From positions 11,594,001 to 11,658,000 of the forward strand of contig JABWDB010000004.1 in assembly GCA_019614645.1 (NCBI GenBank): a stretch of 64,000 nucleotides of DNA. Direction: 5' to 3'. The position numbers and the translations under genes are program-made. Shown piece after piece: positions 10,073 to 26,125 of the stretch. Position 1 is the first letter of the stretch; each line of letters begins with the position of its first letter. The notes below the pieces were generated by a model. That model saw only the letters and a list, made by a program, of their open reading frames with translations, was not told the origin of the DNA and made no database searches. The DNA comes from Stratiolaelaps scimitus (taxonomy: Eukaryota; Arthropoda; Arachnida; Mesostigmata; Laelapidae).

Positions 10073-10780
10073 ACGGGCTGTTGTCGAAAGAGACGTTCAC
10101 GTTATCTCGGTGCAGAAGCTTGAGCGCATTTGGATTCGATTCTGTTCATTGAATTTGCGTCGAAGGCACACACAGCGAAGGTACATACGCATGCCATTGA
10201 TTAATTCGATAGTTCGTGGGGGAGGATCGACGGACGCTGGGAACGTCAAGGCTTTTCCCTGACAGGGCCTGTCTTGATCAAGGCTTTGGTTGTGGCAGCT
10301 CAACCTCACATCATAATTGTATTATAATAAATAAGCAAATGACAACATTTGTCACACCCATATAAGATGTCTGATTGCTGGTGACCTTATCTGCTGCGTG
10401 TGTCGAACCTTGTCCACATATCACTTGGCAATCACTTCTAAGTGAACATTATAGCGAAAAGAACAGGAAGACTAAGAATAGCTCCACACGTATATTGTAT
10501 TAGCCAAGCACACATAGCTATATCTGCATTCAGTGATCACTAGCCATCGTGAATATTTGGCCGATGAGTAAGAAATACGCTGTGTCAAATAGGGGGGATT
10601 GTACTGTGCATGCTAGATTTGTCAAGTCCCCAATTATCAACAATGTACAATATACAGTTATACAGGCATACATTCATCTTCAGGCTAGAACGTCTCTGTC
10701 GGCGTTTTCTCATCATAACCTTAGTTGACCTAATCTCACGCGCACAGTAAATCAGTGTTATGGTATCAAAAAAAAAGCGA

Positions 10781-10808
10781 CTGTGATGATGATAAACATC
10801 ATCACAGC
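10781..10808. repeat. Short hairpin downstream of calpain-7
   Basis: CTGTGATGATG pairs with CATCATCACAG around ATAAA, about 200 nt past the calpain-7 stop. Possibly just GAT-type low complexity. Confidence 0.5.
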
Positions 10809-11004
10809 CCAAGGGGGCATTTTTCCTATATTAACATATCTAAATATCTCATCACTACCTTCTAACGAAGTCAATCTCGTTATTTAACAGGTACTGAAAT
10901 TGTATTATCGTATCAGCACACAATGGCCTCCACCCGTTCCGTGTATCAAGGCCTGTCGAAATAGTGCCCACACCGCTGAGGTAGCATTGGCCACCACGGC
11001 CTGT

Positions 11005-14000
11005 CTAGTTTTGCACCCGGTACAATTCCAGCTGCTGATCGCATGAGACAGCAATGAAGAACGGACCTTCTTGGCCAGGCTGATGAGTGCACGGCACAAG
11101 GTTGTACTTGCCGGCAGGAACGTTCTCTAACTCGAGGACGGTGTAGCCTTGTCGAAACACCCCGGAACTGCGCCGCGGAAAAGTGGCGAGCGGCATTCGG
11201 TCCAGGGCGAATGCTTCCACGTCGAAGCCGATATGATACTGCCTGATAAACGGTGAATTAGGGCAAAGTGTTAGAAGAGGGAAGATGCCGAATATCGAAT
11301 ATAAGCATTTCGTCCATAATTCATAGCTCCTTTTTTTAACCTGATCATGAATGCGAGCCTGCGTATTTGCTTTCGAGCAGCCGCTATTTCAGCTTGGAAC
11401 AACGAAGAGTCTGCGCATCTTACTTTGGTCCCTTGAGCGTAATCAGGATATGGTTGTTATCATGAGGACTTCGGACGTCGAAACGGTAGACCGGGTTTTT
11501 GCCGTACGTCAGTGGATGGTTTGTACAACCTCCAGCTGTGGCAGGTCCCCACGCGCCTTTTTTATCTTCTTTTGTGAACCTGAAACATGACGTTAATAGG
11601 CCACTCCTGAGAATGATAATGCAAACGATACCAATAGAGAGTATCTTGTCCGCTTTTAACTTCCCCCTTCAAAGTTTGCCACCAGTGACACGCGAATGGA
11701 ACACAGAGACAATCTATTGAAAAAAATAAATATATTTACATATATATATGCCCCCAGACCCATTGAATCGTTCATACCTGTACGGATTCTGCAGCTTTCT
11801 CAGGTTGAATGGCACCGTTGAGTATGCCCGGATCGTGTAGTAGATCGTGGTGCTCTTTTCGTACTGGGACACGACGAGCGTGTAGCGTGTCTCCGAGTCA
11901 GGCTGGAGAAGGATCTTGACAAGGTAGTGAGGACTGTTGATTCGAGCGCCGTCAATCATAGGAGGCGGGTCATCTAGCACAAAAACAAAGTCAGCAGCAG
12001 CACCAGTAACGATAAGCACACGTTACGATGAATAGAAATTTTATTTGTCATCATTATCGGAGAGCAAACATTACAAAGAGCGTAAATAAAAATGGTAAGT
12101 ACAGCTACAATATACGAGTCCTGATTAAGTGCAATGGCGTGATGCGTTTGTCATCATTACTGCAATATAATAGCTGTGGCCGAGAGAATACAGTTACATG
12201 AATAATTGGTAGTGGGTACCTCATGCTAGCAGGCCCCTTCAATCATCAAATTCCAACATGTTTGCTTCAGTATGATTGTCACTATGATTATTATTCAGTC
12301 AACTATGGGGGGGCGTCTAGTGTTTCCCCGGATGATACTATCGGTATTATATGAGTAAATGCCTGCGCGGACGAAGACGTGGAGACTGACGGAGGGGCAG
12401 ACTCTTCTTAGAGACATTTTGTTATTTCAATATTTCTTCATTCCTTAGTGACACGAGTCTCCGCTGGCGTCTTCCCTACTTTAGTGGCCGGTTTGCTGTC
12501 TACCAATAAACAAAAGCTAACACTATTAATGGCTGATTACACACGGGAGGGGATAACCTCTTATTCTAGGTATTTAATAAAATGAGTCAAGGGTTAACAC
12601 TCACGAGGCAGGTAGACCTTGTTGCCGCCCTTGTAGACCAATAAGGCAATGTATTCCCTGTTGTTGGCGAAATCGTCCCGATCCACAATATGTCGAGTCA
12701 GAAGGACCCAAACAGCTGCACCTGGGGTACTAACGTCCAACATATACTGCGGATTATCTCCAATATTGTACAAGTCCTTTGCAGGACCCGATCCGCCATG
12801 CCACATATCGTGCGTACAGGACGTGTATTGGAACAGTGATGGGCGCCAGTTGAGGTAGAATACGTCGAAAACACCAATGATCGACTCGTAGTCAATCCAG
12901 AAGACGCCGTTGTCAAATTGCTGCGCATTCCTAGGATCGTAGTGTAGAGTCCCTGAGAGTTCCGGCGTCCAGGAACGAAGATCGCGATCAGAGAAGCGAC
13001 CTTTCCATCGCATGTGACTCCACGGGTTTTTGAGGAGGAACAACCGTTTACCCTGATATAGAAGGAGTGGACTATTATTTATATTATCAGTCATTATTAG
13101 TTATAGGATATTTGGTGACACCAAAACCACCATGGCATGTAGCTAATAAGTGTAATATAATAGTATACATGACTCAACTAACCATCTGTACATACAATGT
13201 ATCTCCCCTTCCAAGGATCTTTTGCACGATTTTAAAAATGCTATTTAGAAACTAGCCGTGAAGCTTACGTGAACGTGTTTGACATCCAGAACGGCATAGG
13301 CATGGCAATCAGCTAGCCCGGTCCGTTCCTCCATCTCGGGACTCATCGGACCTGTTGCCAATGTGACTAGCACATCTCCCTTATCGTGGCGGTCAATGAG
13401 CTTTTTAAACAAAGCGTCAGCGTTGAAACTAGAATCCTTCGGGCGAATTGGCTCACGGTCTGGTATCCAGCCAGTTAGGGCGTGCAAATCGATGTTCTGT
13501 AGTATGTGGCATAACGTAAATAAACACAACATGATATAAATAGTGTTTTGTTTGCAGAAGAGTTAATCTGGTCAACACTGTTTTTGAGTTCACGGCGAGC
13601 ATCAATGAACTGACGAGGTCATTGATGCTGATAAAGCATCGCGTAAGATCAATAAGTGCGCGATCAATAAGCACTAATCTTAGCATCAGAGGATAAAGGT
13701 GCAGAAGGTACTTACCGAGTTCGATCCAGGAAAATCGTATCCGCCCATAACTTTGAGATAGGCTTTCTCCAATAGCGATACCCAGAACTCGTTTTTGCGA
13801 TTGGAGTAACTGCAGAGTAATTGGTTGTGTTTGCCAAGGGGCAAGCGGTCATCGAGGGTGATCTTTCGGGGCACGCCGTTAAGGTGTAACTTGACGGTAT
13901 ACTTTCCACAAGGATTAAACACAGGTTCGCCCCGAGAGTTCTTCGGGTAAATGATGCTGCAATAGAGACATAATAACGGGTTTAGCAAAACGTGACCCTA

Positions 14001-15528
14001 AAAAATGTGTGCACTGTATCCAGCCACCAAGTCAAAGCTCAAAATGTATCATATCGAACACCAATAATTAGCCCTTGTTGAGATACGTTCACTTTGTTAG
14101 ACAGAATATTGACATCACTGTCTTCATAGATACAAAGACAGTTATACCAAAATCCTGGATGTACTGCATACGTTCAGCGCATTCGACTGTGTCCAGAATA
14201 ACATACTCTGTGACTAGTCTCCTTTTGAACTTCTTTTCATAGAGGGCGCACACCGTGATCGACGAAACGAATGAGCAATCTGTGACACAGGTTTGCTTAA
14301 TGCTAAACGGGTCCACTGAAGTTTCGATGAGCGTCGGCTCAGAAACGAGGTCGCTCGGACGGACCCATTCGGCGAACTGTGCACGCTGTTTCGGTGAAAG
14401 ACCTAAAAGGCCATCCTTGTCTTCGAAGGGCAGAAGAAGTGCGAAGCGGTCTCGTGCATCCATTCCTAGATAAGAACGTAATACAGTAACGGAAGGATTA
14501 ATCGACAGGATATCAGTTGTCGTGTAAAGATCAAACGTTGATTCAGCCTTCTACGATCACGAGTTACGGAGGCGGTGCTGTCTAACAGTGTTTATACAAT
14601 AAAAGCCTCGCGTACTAACCAAGGAAGGGGACATATTCTCTAAAGTTGATCGTGGACGTCTTGGCGAGCACTTCGAGCTCCCACGGGCTATATCGGTCAC
14701 CCTCTGTGGGTTCGAAAGGAACTTTTGGTGGCTTCCGAGGCCGGTTCAGCACGGGCAGCGCCGGATAGATGGGCGGTGGAGCCGGGCCATCACATGGGGG
14801 AGCCGAGGGCGCCGTCCTGTATCAAAAGTGCAGGAAAATACACAAGTGAAACGTCTCAATATGTGAACGCCATAAGTTGACTAAGCTATCAAGTAACATA
14901 AGCAATTCCCAGTCTTGCACCCTTATAGCGACCTAATGAAGGCATATATAGTATATTGCTTTGCAAGCATGCACACACGCACACCACCACACCGATAATG
15001 TGATTCACGTGCTTGCAATTTAAAAACGTCGCTGGTTAATTCTTGCTTGCCGCGTTAATGAAGCTACTTACGCGGCCTCGATCTCCCGCTTTCGTCGCTT
15101 GAGCGTCTCTGCACGATCCAGCGCTTGCGATGCTAGATGGAACAGCCTCCCCTGGAGATCCTTATCTGGTGTCATCGACTTTGCTAACAGGCAGAGCTCA
15201 ATTGCCTCCTCTGCAAAAGAGCGACGCGAGAAGAGAGGAGAGGTTGAATATATAATATTCACTGCCTTGGCTAGTCATTAAGTGTTCGTCAACACCCGAG
15301 GTAATCCTTCGAACGTAAACAAAATGATGTTTAAAACTTACTATATGTCGAGTATATTGTATATTAGTCAATCGTACAGAATATTATCATTAACATCTCG
15401 TCTAGCGTATCGTATGTTGCCCAGCTATATCCCCGAAGCAGTCTGAACAATCGTCGCCGTGTCACTCCTGTTCACATTACATCATTTCGTCACGACTGAT
15501 TTATTCGTATACGCGGTGTGGAGTGATT

Positions 15529-15571
<43 letters not shown>

Positions 15572-16467
15572 GAGACCTCTGAGAGCACATGATGAACAGT
15601 GTTTGAGCGTCGTTGAGACCGAACTCAATTGAAACGCTTAAATCCATAAGGTAAAAGGTAAAGGTGTATTGGTCTATTAAAGGAGCTGCCATTTTACAAT
15701 GCTTAAGATCTCTTATATGTCACACAGCGGGGCTCGAACCTGCACCCTCTGGCTTCTGATAGCCATAACCATAGCGGTATAACCGATGATTCAGCGTATA
15801 AATCCACGAACAAGAGCAAAGCAAATTATCTGAATGAAACCCAAAATGAGAGGAGTAAAGATCGCAATCTACCATATTGTTGGAGTGGCTCGTCGATTTC
15901 GCCTGACTCGTCCAATTCTAACGCTTGCATAAGAAGGAAACGCGCCCGGCTAAGATCTAATGCCTCTGAGCTGACTGTTGGTCTCGTCGCGGCATCCTGC
16001 TGCTCTTTCCACTGGGCTTCAAGCGTGTCTGCCCGATCGAGGTAGTCCTTGACCTTCTCCAGAATCGGGGCACGACTGTCATACTCTTTGTACGAGAGCA
16101 TGAGCACAGCACCAGCCTCCTGTTATACATAATGAACATATTTATTACTATTGCTACTACTATCTCAATGTTATTCGCCTGTAGGTTGGCGTACCAACAC
16201 ACGACATGAAGAGAGTTCGCTATTATCAAAGTTCCCGAAACCAGACTATATTGCATTTGCCTGCAATCGGTTGATTTTGTCATCCACCTGCTTGTTCGCT
16301 ATCGAGCAGCATCCTTGCTGACGTACCCGGTAGTAGTAAATAGCCGGCTCGAGTTGTCCAGCCTGATCGAAGTTGACAGCCCTCTGAGCGAGTTCCTTCG
16401 CATTGCCCTCAAGTTCTCTACGACGCTCCTCACGGCCATCATCATCTCCGCCGCCTGAATCAGCCAT
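11005..16467 (-). CDS. CAPN7: Calpain-7 (MIT-domain cysteine protease), complete, 11 exons
   Basis: Non-classical calpain; calpain-7 binds ESCRT-III through tandem MIT domains and acts in membrane trafficking (family knowledge). Exons (high to low): 16467-16327, 16119-15873, 15210-15072, 14816-14620, 14465-14207, 13956-13716, 13496-13269, 13052-12605, 11973-11778, 11579-11424, 11242-11005. All junctions are GT-AG, phases agree, and the sum is 2490 nt, giving 829 aa (human about 813). Two MIT domains lie in residues 20-160, a Pro-rich linker follows (about 175-205), then the protease core. The catalytic triad is intact: Cys305 (TDCSFVSS), His473 (CHAYAVLD) and Asn493 (LKNPWSH). Each is offset by exactly 15 from the human residues as I recall them. 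Two C2-like domains follow (SQYEK, AGGC, and a C-terminal NVPAGKYN...QEGPFF block). The start is the ATG of an acidic [11 protein letters not shown] leader. No EF-hands, as expected. I see no defect. Confidence 0.95.
15533..15565. repeat. (TA)n microsatellite
   Basis: About 16 TA units in calpain-7 intron 2, about 80 nt past the 3' end of SINE copy 1. Confidence 0.95.
15645..15790 (-). mobile_element. tRNA-derived SINE copy 1
   Basis: Minus-strand element in calpain-7 intron 2 (between the exons at 16119-15873 and 15210-15072). B-box GGTTCGAGCCC matches the RNA polymerase III consensus. Body and 3' end match copy 2. The tRNA-like head has diverged and a (TA)n tract lies about 80 nt beyond its 3' end. 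Confidence 0.65.
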
Positions 16468-18200
16468 CGTGGCACGTTGTTGTGTTTATCCTGGGATAAG
16501 AATAGATGTAAATGTAAAAAAACAGAGCAGTGGGCAAATTATAAATAGGAAAATATAAATGTGGTCTGTAACTAGTGATCGTCAGTTCCTATGGCAGCGA
16601 GTCATGGTGTGCATTTGCATGAGGAATACCATTGTGTAATTACGTTATCCAGACACTGATCAGCCTCAAAGCAAATCAGTGAGCCCGACAAATAGAGCAA
16701 CGACTGACCATGCACCCACATCGCATCTGGTATATTCCAATCTCGGGTGGCAGCTTTAGGTCCGATTGGCAGCAGTTCACAAGACGTGGCAACGGATGCA
16801 GGCCGAGTATATGGCCTTGTCGAAAGGTACTTACCTATGTAAGGAATAAACGGAGCTTTCCATCAACTTCACTTGGTTGACACCGTGTTACGGTAACGAA
16901 CATAGTACAATGATATTGGCTCCATCAGCAAGCACCAGAAGATTTCCCTTATACAGATCATCGTGACCATCAGCAGGCACGATGATCTGTAAAAATGAAA
17001 TCGTGACATCTGGTTGGAACTATTCTATCTATTATCAATAGAACTTTCAACTATCTGCTAGCAATATCAGCTAATCAACAACGTCTGAGAAGTGATGCAC
17101 AAAACAGAACGCCGCAGAAGTGGACGCATAGAGGCCATGTGCTTGCCTTACATGATTGAACGGGCCCATGTATTGTCTCTATAATTGAGCTATTTAAGAG
17201 CCAAATCAGTAAGCGGGACTTAGTTATCGTCCACTGCGTAAGAGACATTGTACATTTTAGCCTCTGTAACGTTTGTAAATTGCCCTCTGCCCTGCGACTG
17301 CCCGAGCTTATTCTAAGGTTCGACCTTTGACAGTACTGTTGACTAAAATTGATGAATCATAATTAGCGTGTACCTTCATTTAACTTCAAATTGGTTTTGT
17401 GAACTGCGCGTATAACTCCAGAAACGGACCTCAAAACTTTCTTTCATTTATAGCAAATCGCAACTCACAACGTTTAGCAAGTTGTCGCTTGTTGAATTTA
17501 GTGTATAACTGTGTTGCATTAATTACCTTGAGCAGGACACAACCACCCATTACCCACGAAACGTCAGTTGATGAATATTGATACTACGCCACCCACTTCA
17601 CTTATGCCGGAGCTACTTATAATAATATATTAATGATGATGATGTGACCAACCGGGTAACACTAGTTAATGCAGAGCCACTTAGCACTTTACTGCTCAGA
17701 GTGACAGAAGTTGTGCCTACCTCAATATTGTTGACACTCTGGTTAATTCAACTAGTCTCACTTCATCACCCCCGACTATACCCTACCAATGCTTTCAAAT
17801 CTTTTCTAATCCGACATATTTGCTCCACGGATTGGCAGCCGACAGCATGAGTCATTCACCAGGATGACACACATATACAGACGCGAACACGTAGAATTGC
17901 TGCTCCCTAAACTTATGTATTACTACTAGTTGCCGTACGGCAACGTCTCACAGTTTCCGTAGAGGTGGTCCGCGTCTTCGACAGGGACGATCACCACAGT
18001 GGGCACTTCCGTTCAAGTGAAATTTTGAAATTGTCACGCTAGCACCGCCGGGCGTAAAACCTGTCATCACTGACTTCTCTCGGTGCCATTCTATACACGA
18101 AAAACTTGGTTATCGTCACAATTCCTAGTATTCTCGACCAGTGTGATGTTTTCACTAGTTGCTTACGTCTGATCAAGAAGCTACATTGGCACTGCCATTT
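16468..18200. other. Intergenic, calpain-7 upstream region
   Basis: Between the divergent calpain-7 and THAP-chromoshadow genes. No coding exon supported. Contains a short hairpin (16954-16991). Any promoter for calpain-7 should lie just above 16467; no clear core motif seen. Confidence 0.4.
16954..16991. repeat. Short hairpin
   Basis: ACAGATCATCGTG and CACGATGATCTGT are perfect complements (13 nt) around a 12-nt loop. It lies about 490 nt upstream of the calpain-7 start. The stem is too short for a pre-miRNA. Confidence 0.6.
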
Positions 18201-20533
18201 ATTCTTTTCGTTGCCAGCTCAAAGGGGAAATTATCACCACTTCGGGTGTTTAGGAGCGCCCGTTTTTGACCGAATACTGTTTCGGCTATCCACTGTTTCG
18301 CCGGAATGGCGATGGTGCTGGCTTTCCACCTCTGTTCGACCAGTTCCACAATCAGCTGGCAGACGGTGTGCTACTTCGGGAGAGGGAATCAGGAGTGAAA
18401 GAGAGAGAGAGAGAGAGAGTCAAAGGATGCCGCGGCATTTAATGGAGGACGAGAGTAATCACAACAGCAACAGCCACAGCAGCCAGCCAGAATCGGCGAC
18501 AAGCGTGTGCAGCGCTTACTTCGGTCTCTCTGGCAGCCCGTCTAGCTAGAAGAACAGCAGCAGCAGCAACAACTAGAATAGATGGTGCCGGCAACAAAAT
18601 GGCTACCAACCGTCACTCAGCCACGGCAGAGCTCGATGGGACGACCACCAGACACCAACGGACCCGTGCATGTTTGGCGCGCCGGCGAGAGAGAGAGAGA
18701 AAGGGGTGGGACGGGGAGGTGGTCGAATCTGGTTTCGGTTTTCTGTATGTGCTCTTGCTGCTGCTGCTGTTTCTGTTGTTGTTTTTTTTTCGATGTCCCA
18801 TTGCTGCTGCTGGTGCGGTCGGCCCATGTTATCGTTACCTACAGGGCTTTCGAGCGCCAGACAGCTAGCCGTGTTGTTATCGTGGGCCGTGTGCTGTCAG
18901 TGAACTTTCGGCAAGCTCGAGAAGAGCAAGGAAAACAAAAGGCAGAGAGTTCGAGTTGTGGGAAACTCTCATCTTTATTATTCAACCTAAAATTCAGCAA
19001 ATTGAGGTAGGTCTTTGTTTTCGATTTAAGTGTAAGATCAAAAGAGATTAGAAGTTATGTGTGAATGAGTATTGTTGATCAGGAAACCTCGGTCCTATAG
19101 TTGACAGAACAGACAAGCAAACTAGATAAATGATCATATCGAGGGTAAAAGCCAAATGATGGCCTGATATGTCTCGAAAGGATGTTAACGATCTTGACAA
19201 AATCATGTACTCCTAACCATGTCAAGAAAGCGGAGTGTCTATCTTTGCAGTTGTCAACTGCTATACCAGCTACCTATACGATGGGTTAAGGTCGTATACC
19301 CAAAGTCGTCGTTCGGATCGGCTCCAATGATGTAAGCAGGCGATGTTCTCTGTACGTTGCCAATGCTAGCCAGAACCTATTAACTTTTCTTGAACATCGG
19401 GCGGCGACTTGCCACCGCTACGATCTATTCCCTACGACTATGTCAGTGGCCGACCAACCGTCTTGCCCGTCTAAAGCTCTGTCTCGATCCATCTGAGGAG
19501 ATCGTACGGAGCGAAGCACGACTTACCCCCGGGCGCGCCGTCTCCCGTGTGCCCAACGCCGTCCGTGGACGGGGGGGGGGGGTATAGTGGCCTGTCTCGC
19601 CGTTGTTACCTCCGATGATGTCAGACGTTATCCTTCCTGAGCGCGTCTATCCGAGTTCCGAGTTGGGTTGGGGGTTCGTGCAAGCTTCGAAGGAGCTCGG
19701 CTAGAGGGCGCTTCTCAGTACTTCACAGCGTCTCTCGCCCAGACGCAGCCGCACTCCGGCCGGCCTGAGCCGGAGCCTGAGGCGAGCCTAGCCCCTTGTC
19801 CTATCCCAGGCCAGCCAAGCCGCTCGACTCGAGATATATCCCACGACCCCCCTCCACGCCCCGCAAGCTCTCCCGATGTGTCCAACACTACCTACTCTAC
19901 CCCGGAGCCTCTCTTCATGAACTGTGCAGCGGTGTACAGAGTTCGCTCGCTCCAAGCGGTTACGACAGCGGTGGCGGCGGCGGCGGCGACGACGACTCGA
20001 GCAGCGACTCCAGTGGCCGAGGTAGCGGCGGCCTCAAATCGACCGACCAGCAGCACTCACCATCCGAGAGCTAACATCTGCCTGCTTTCGAGCGAAGCGA
20101 TTCGGTGTATCTTGTTGGCGACGGCTCGCTGTTACGCCGCAGTGGGACTCGATTTGCCATCGTCGCTTTCGACAGCAAAATTCGACTGCTCCGAGAGGAG
20201 TTGACGTTTGCCGAAGTCATTGCTCACTGACAAATGTCTGAGTCCTTGTAGCTTGCCCTCGCTAGTTTAGCAGTTAGTAGAAAACTAGAAGACATGTAAA
20301 TGCTGCTATCCAAGTGGCTTCGTACAAGTGAGGTCGCTAGTAGTCAACTGCTGCTCCACTTTAGTGAGCGCTACACTTCGTAGAATTTAATCGTGGTGCT
20401 TTAAGATGCCAGTATTGCTAGCATGGTGATTGATTGTTGTTGTTCGTATGTGAGAAATCGATCCGGCTTATCGGTGCATTTTCTGGCCGGCTCTGTTCGC
20501 GGCGATACCTGCACCGGAATCGCGCGTCCGAGG
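18200..20533 (+). promoter_or_regulatory. GC-rich, low-complexity leader / probable 5' exon region
   Basis: GC- and CpG-rich DNA with GA, CAG/CTG and GGC runs, unlike the AT-rich surroundings; many overlapping open frames in all directions, which argues against coding. It ends at a good donor (CCGAG-GTAAGAAG, about 20533), so it is probably promoter plus first non-coding exon of the THAP-chromoshadow gene. Confidence 0.4.
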
Positions 20534-21009
20534 TAAGAAGAAGAGAAGAGTGGGAGAGAAATAATGACACACAAAGCGGCACTGAACGATGCTCATACGA
20601 TGCTTAATGCTAAACAGGTCGCAATCGGATTTCGGTATTGCCTACTGTCACGTTCTTGGGGAACATTCATTCCAGCGGTGACGTTTGATAATGAGGTTGA
20701 TGGTGTATCGCTTATTGACCCAGTGGACCAGCATATCAGCGGTATTCTAACCGTACCTGAATTGGATTGATTACTTGCATAGCTCAAGCAACACCTGTTT
20801 GCATTCAAGCATAAGTGGTTGAGTAGAGGTGTTATTTTCCCCCTTATGGTTCAGGTATGACTAGAAAGTGAGGAGAAACGTATCGTCCGAGTCGTTCGCT
20901 AGCGACCGGTCAGAAGCAAGATGTATATACATCAACGAAGTGAACTTGATTACATTGAACACCAATTCTAACATATGACCGCTTGTTTCCTGCTCTCTGA
21001 CGATTTCAG

Positions 21010-21085
21010 GCTCGACAACGACGGCGATTCCTATTAAAGTCGTGACTGCCGCCAGAGGAGCACCATGAGCTCGGACAACAAGAAG
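21010..21085 (+). CDS. Upstream leader exon with ATG (MSSDNKK), alternative start for THAP-chromoshadow gene
   Basis: A clear exon: acceptor TTTCAG at 21004-21009, a purine-rich 5' leader, CACCATGAGC at 21065, seven codons (MSSDNKK), then a donor GTGACT at 21086. It ends in phase 0. It joins the THAP exon in frame only through a weak acceptor (GTGAG at 21464-21468), which would give MSSDNKK-RNKIGRCC. Otherwise it would be a leader or belong to another isoform. A probable 5'UTR donor (CCGAGGTAAGAAG) at about 20533 lies upstream. Confidence 0.5.
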
Positions 21086-21441
21086 GTGACTTCTTGACTC
21101 GCTTTTCTAACAGCAGCTTTTATAACCCGCAGCGTCTATACACTAACATGCTAGACCTAACATCGAAACCTATGCTGTCTCGTTCACGTGACACTGTTTA
21201 CATACAGAGGGTTAAGCTTAGCTCTGAGATCAACATCAAAAACTCGGTTCTCCTTGGACGTTAAGCGCCATTATCGTATCGCCGAAGAGGGCGTTCGTGT
21301 CTACTTTGAACCTGTTATCCACAATAGTTCTACATTGGACTCGCGTTGATTTCCTTCGAGAATTTCCTCTCGACTCATCCTTAATCTCAAAGGGTGCCTC
21401 CATCGTTTGTCCACTATCGTGTATCGATCGATCCATTGACC

Positions 21442-24002
<2,561 letters not shown>

Positions 24003-25970
24003 AAATTCATCCCGAGACACCAACGCTTCACACAGGCAGACAAGCAAGAAGGATATACGGACGCGTGTGGCGCCGGAAAGCCCGAGTGCCCCATAGGGCA
24101 CGCGGGCACAGCAATGCTGACACAAACATCAATTACTGCCGCCCATTAATTACAACAAGCTAATCATGCTATTGAACACAATGTGTTGCCGTCTACGCCC
24201 GTCCGATTGCGTTGTATTGAGAGAGAAACGTCGAGAGAACGCGTAGCACGTGTGTCAATGATCAGTAATGACGCTTCTCAGTGTCCTGTAATTATATAAT
24301 CACCCGTGTTGGCATGGCAGCGATTTTTCACAGCGTTGCCACAGTGTGTGTGTGTGTGTGTGCATAAAAAAGAATGAATAATCATAATCAATGCGTGCCG
24401 CCACTTGAAATGAACGGATACGCGATAACGTGATATGCCTGATTCATATCGAAAAAGATTAGTCGATAGGATACTATCAAGCGCTGTTGAGGCTTCGGTG
24501 TTAAGTGTCCTACTCTTTTAGCACGAACGCCGGGCGATCGGCTGTTGACATTTGTATAATAGGATAATAATAATAACAATAATAATACTGATTTGTGTGA
24601 GTAAAGTCCACATGTGTATGTATCGCGATGTACGTGAGCGTGTGTTCAGTCTAGAGATGTTTACAATGTGTTTAATTCTGTCCTTATCGTGTTCATGTCG
24701 GAAGGCAGAAAACTGGACAAGCGTTGTTTGGGTTCGAGAAGATGCGCCGTTGCTTTGAGTCGGACTTTTCCCAAAAATGTATTTGGAGATTTTTTTCGGG
24801 TCAAGAATATGGCGATAGACGCCGCACCCCGAAATGGAGCGCAAACAATATTCGGCTTGAATCTTCCCTGTGGCTCGGTAATTAGCATGGCGCTAACTTA
24901 TTTCTTTGCCGTTATGGATTTCTTCACGAAAGGTGCCCAGTGCGCCGTGAAGTGCTCTGACTCCAGAACCGCATTGGCTTACGGGATAGAACAACAAAAG
25001 AAACCACTCGTGATGATGCAAATGTAGGTCCGCAAGCATAAGTACGTTGAAAAGAGGAAGTTGGGTTGACGTTTCTCGAGACGAAGACACAATGTTTATA
25101 TCATCTGTATAAATAAAACGCACTGAAAGAAATGCACGCGTTGGTTACGTACGTATGACCATGTCTAATCTGCCCAAAAGCGAGCCACCATCCGCGGTGG
25201 CATTTATCAATAATTATAAAATTAATTACAATAGGTAGGTGGATTATTAGTATTCATTAATAATAATAATAGTAATGATTTCTGTTTTTTGTACACGGCT
25301 ATACTACACAAAATGGTTTGCGACGTATTTGTCCAAATATATATATATATATATTATATAGATATATAATTGTAGCATAGCGCTTTTTCTAGAAACCAAA
25401 AATAATAGGCGGATAATATCGCGAATATCATTTAATCATTAGGCTGCCATTTCGAATCAATGGAAAAGGCTAATTAAAGCTTACGGAGGAACATCACCAA
25501 ATAGTGATAGAACAACATCATCGATAGAACAATCGAGAGCAACAAGACATCAGCTATCGTTTTTTACTCTTGACGTGGACGTCGGAATATGTAACACCCC
25601 TATTAGCGACATCGGTTTAGACGCCAACTACAAAACCTGTCCTTAAATACTTGGACCCTATTATTACTGTTATTATTATCTACAACAATTGGGACTGATT
25701 CGACGCGGGCTTGATTTTAATAATCATGCTTAAATGTGACGTGTGTCACGCAAATTAACAGCGTCAACAACGAACTATCGTAAGCACCATCATTCCCCAA
25801 TGGCACGCAAGGAAGAACTGCAGGATCTTTTTACCGTGCCGATCTATATAGATCTTTGCGGAGCCCTGAAAAGGGTGATACCCATTTTACCCGCGTTGAT
25901 ACATATATATATATATAAGTCAACCACTCGCTGTGGTAATCTAACGCACTTGAACCCATACTCAACACGA
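24003..25970. other. 3' flank of the THAP-chromoshadow gene, otherwise empty
   Basis: Contains (TG)n at about 24343 and ATAAATAAAA at about 25107 as a possible poly(A) signal. No exons or RNA genes supported. Confidence 0.35.
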
Positions 25971-25971
25971 G

Positions 25972-26125
25972 GCAGAGGTAAAGGTAAAACTTTATTTGTT
26001 TATTAAAGGAGCTGCAATTTTACAATGCTTAAGCTCTCTTACATGTCACGCAGCGAGGCTCAAACCCGCCGCCTCTGGCTTTCGACAGCCAGAGATTTAG
26101 GCGTCCAAGCCACCGCGCTCAGAGC
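25972..26125 (-). mobile_element. tRNA-derived SINE copy 2
   Basis: Shares about 110 nt with a second copy at 15645-15790, including TTAAAGGAGCTGC, TTTTACAATGCTTAAG and TGTCAC-CAGCG. On the minus strand it begins like a tRNA: A-box-like TGAGCGCGGTGG, a possible long variable arm (CTCTGGCTGTCGAAAGCCAGAG) and B-box GGTTTGAGCC, followed by a non-tRNA body and an AATAAAC end. The tRNA region is fuller than in copy 1. Confidence 0.65.

Noticed and set aside
15720..15790. Functional tRNA gene
   Set aside because: B-box is good but the acceptor stem does not close and a second copy with the same non-tRNA tail exists; a SINE fits better.
16954..16991. Pre-miRNA hairpin
   Set aside because: 13-bp stem is too short for animal pre-miRNAs.
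18106..20204. Long plus-strand frames (up to about 178 codons)
   Set aside because: GC-rich low-complexity DNA with simultaneous open frames on both strands, rich in Ser/Pro/Arg/Ala runs; no domain, better explained as leader and promoter.
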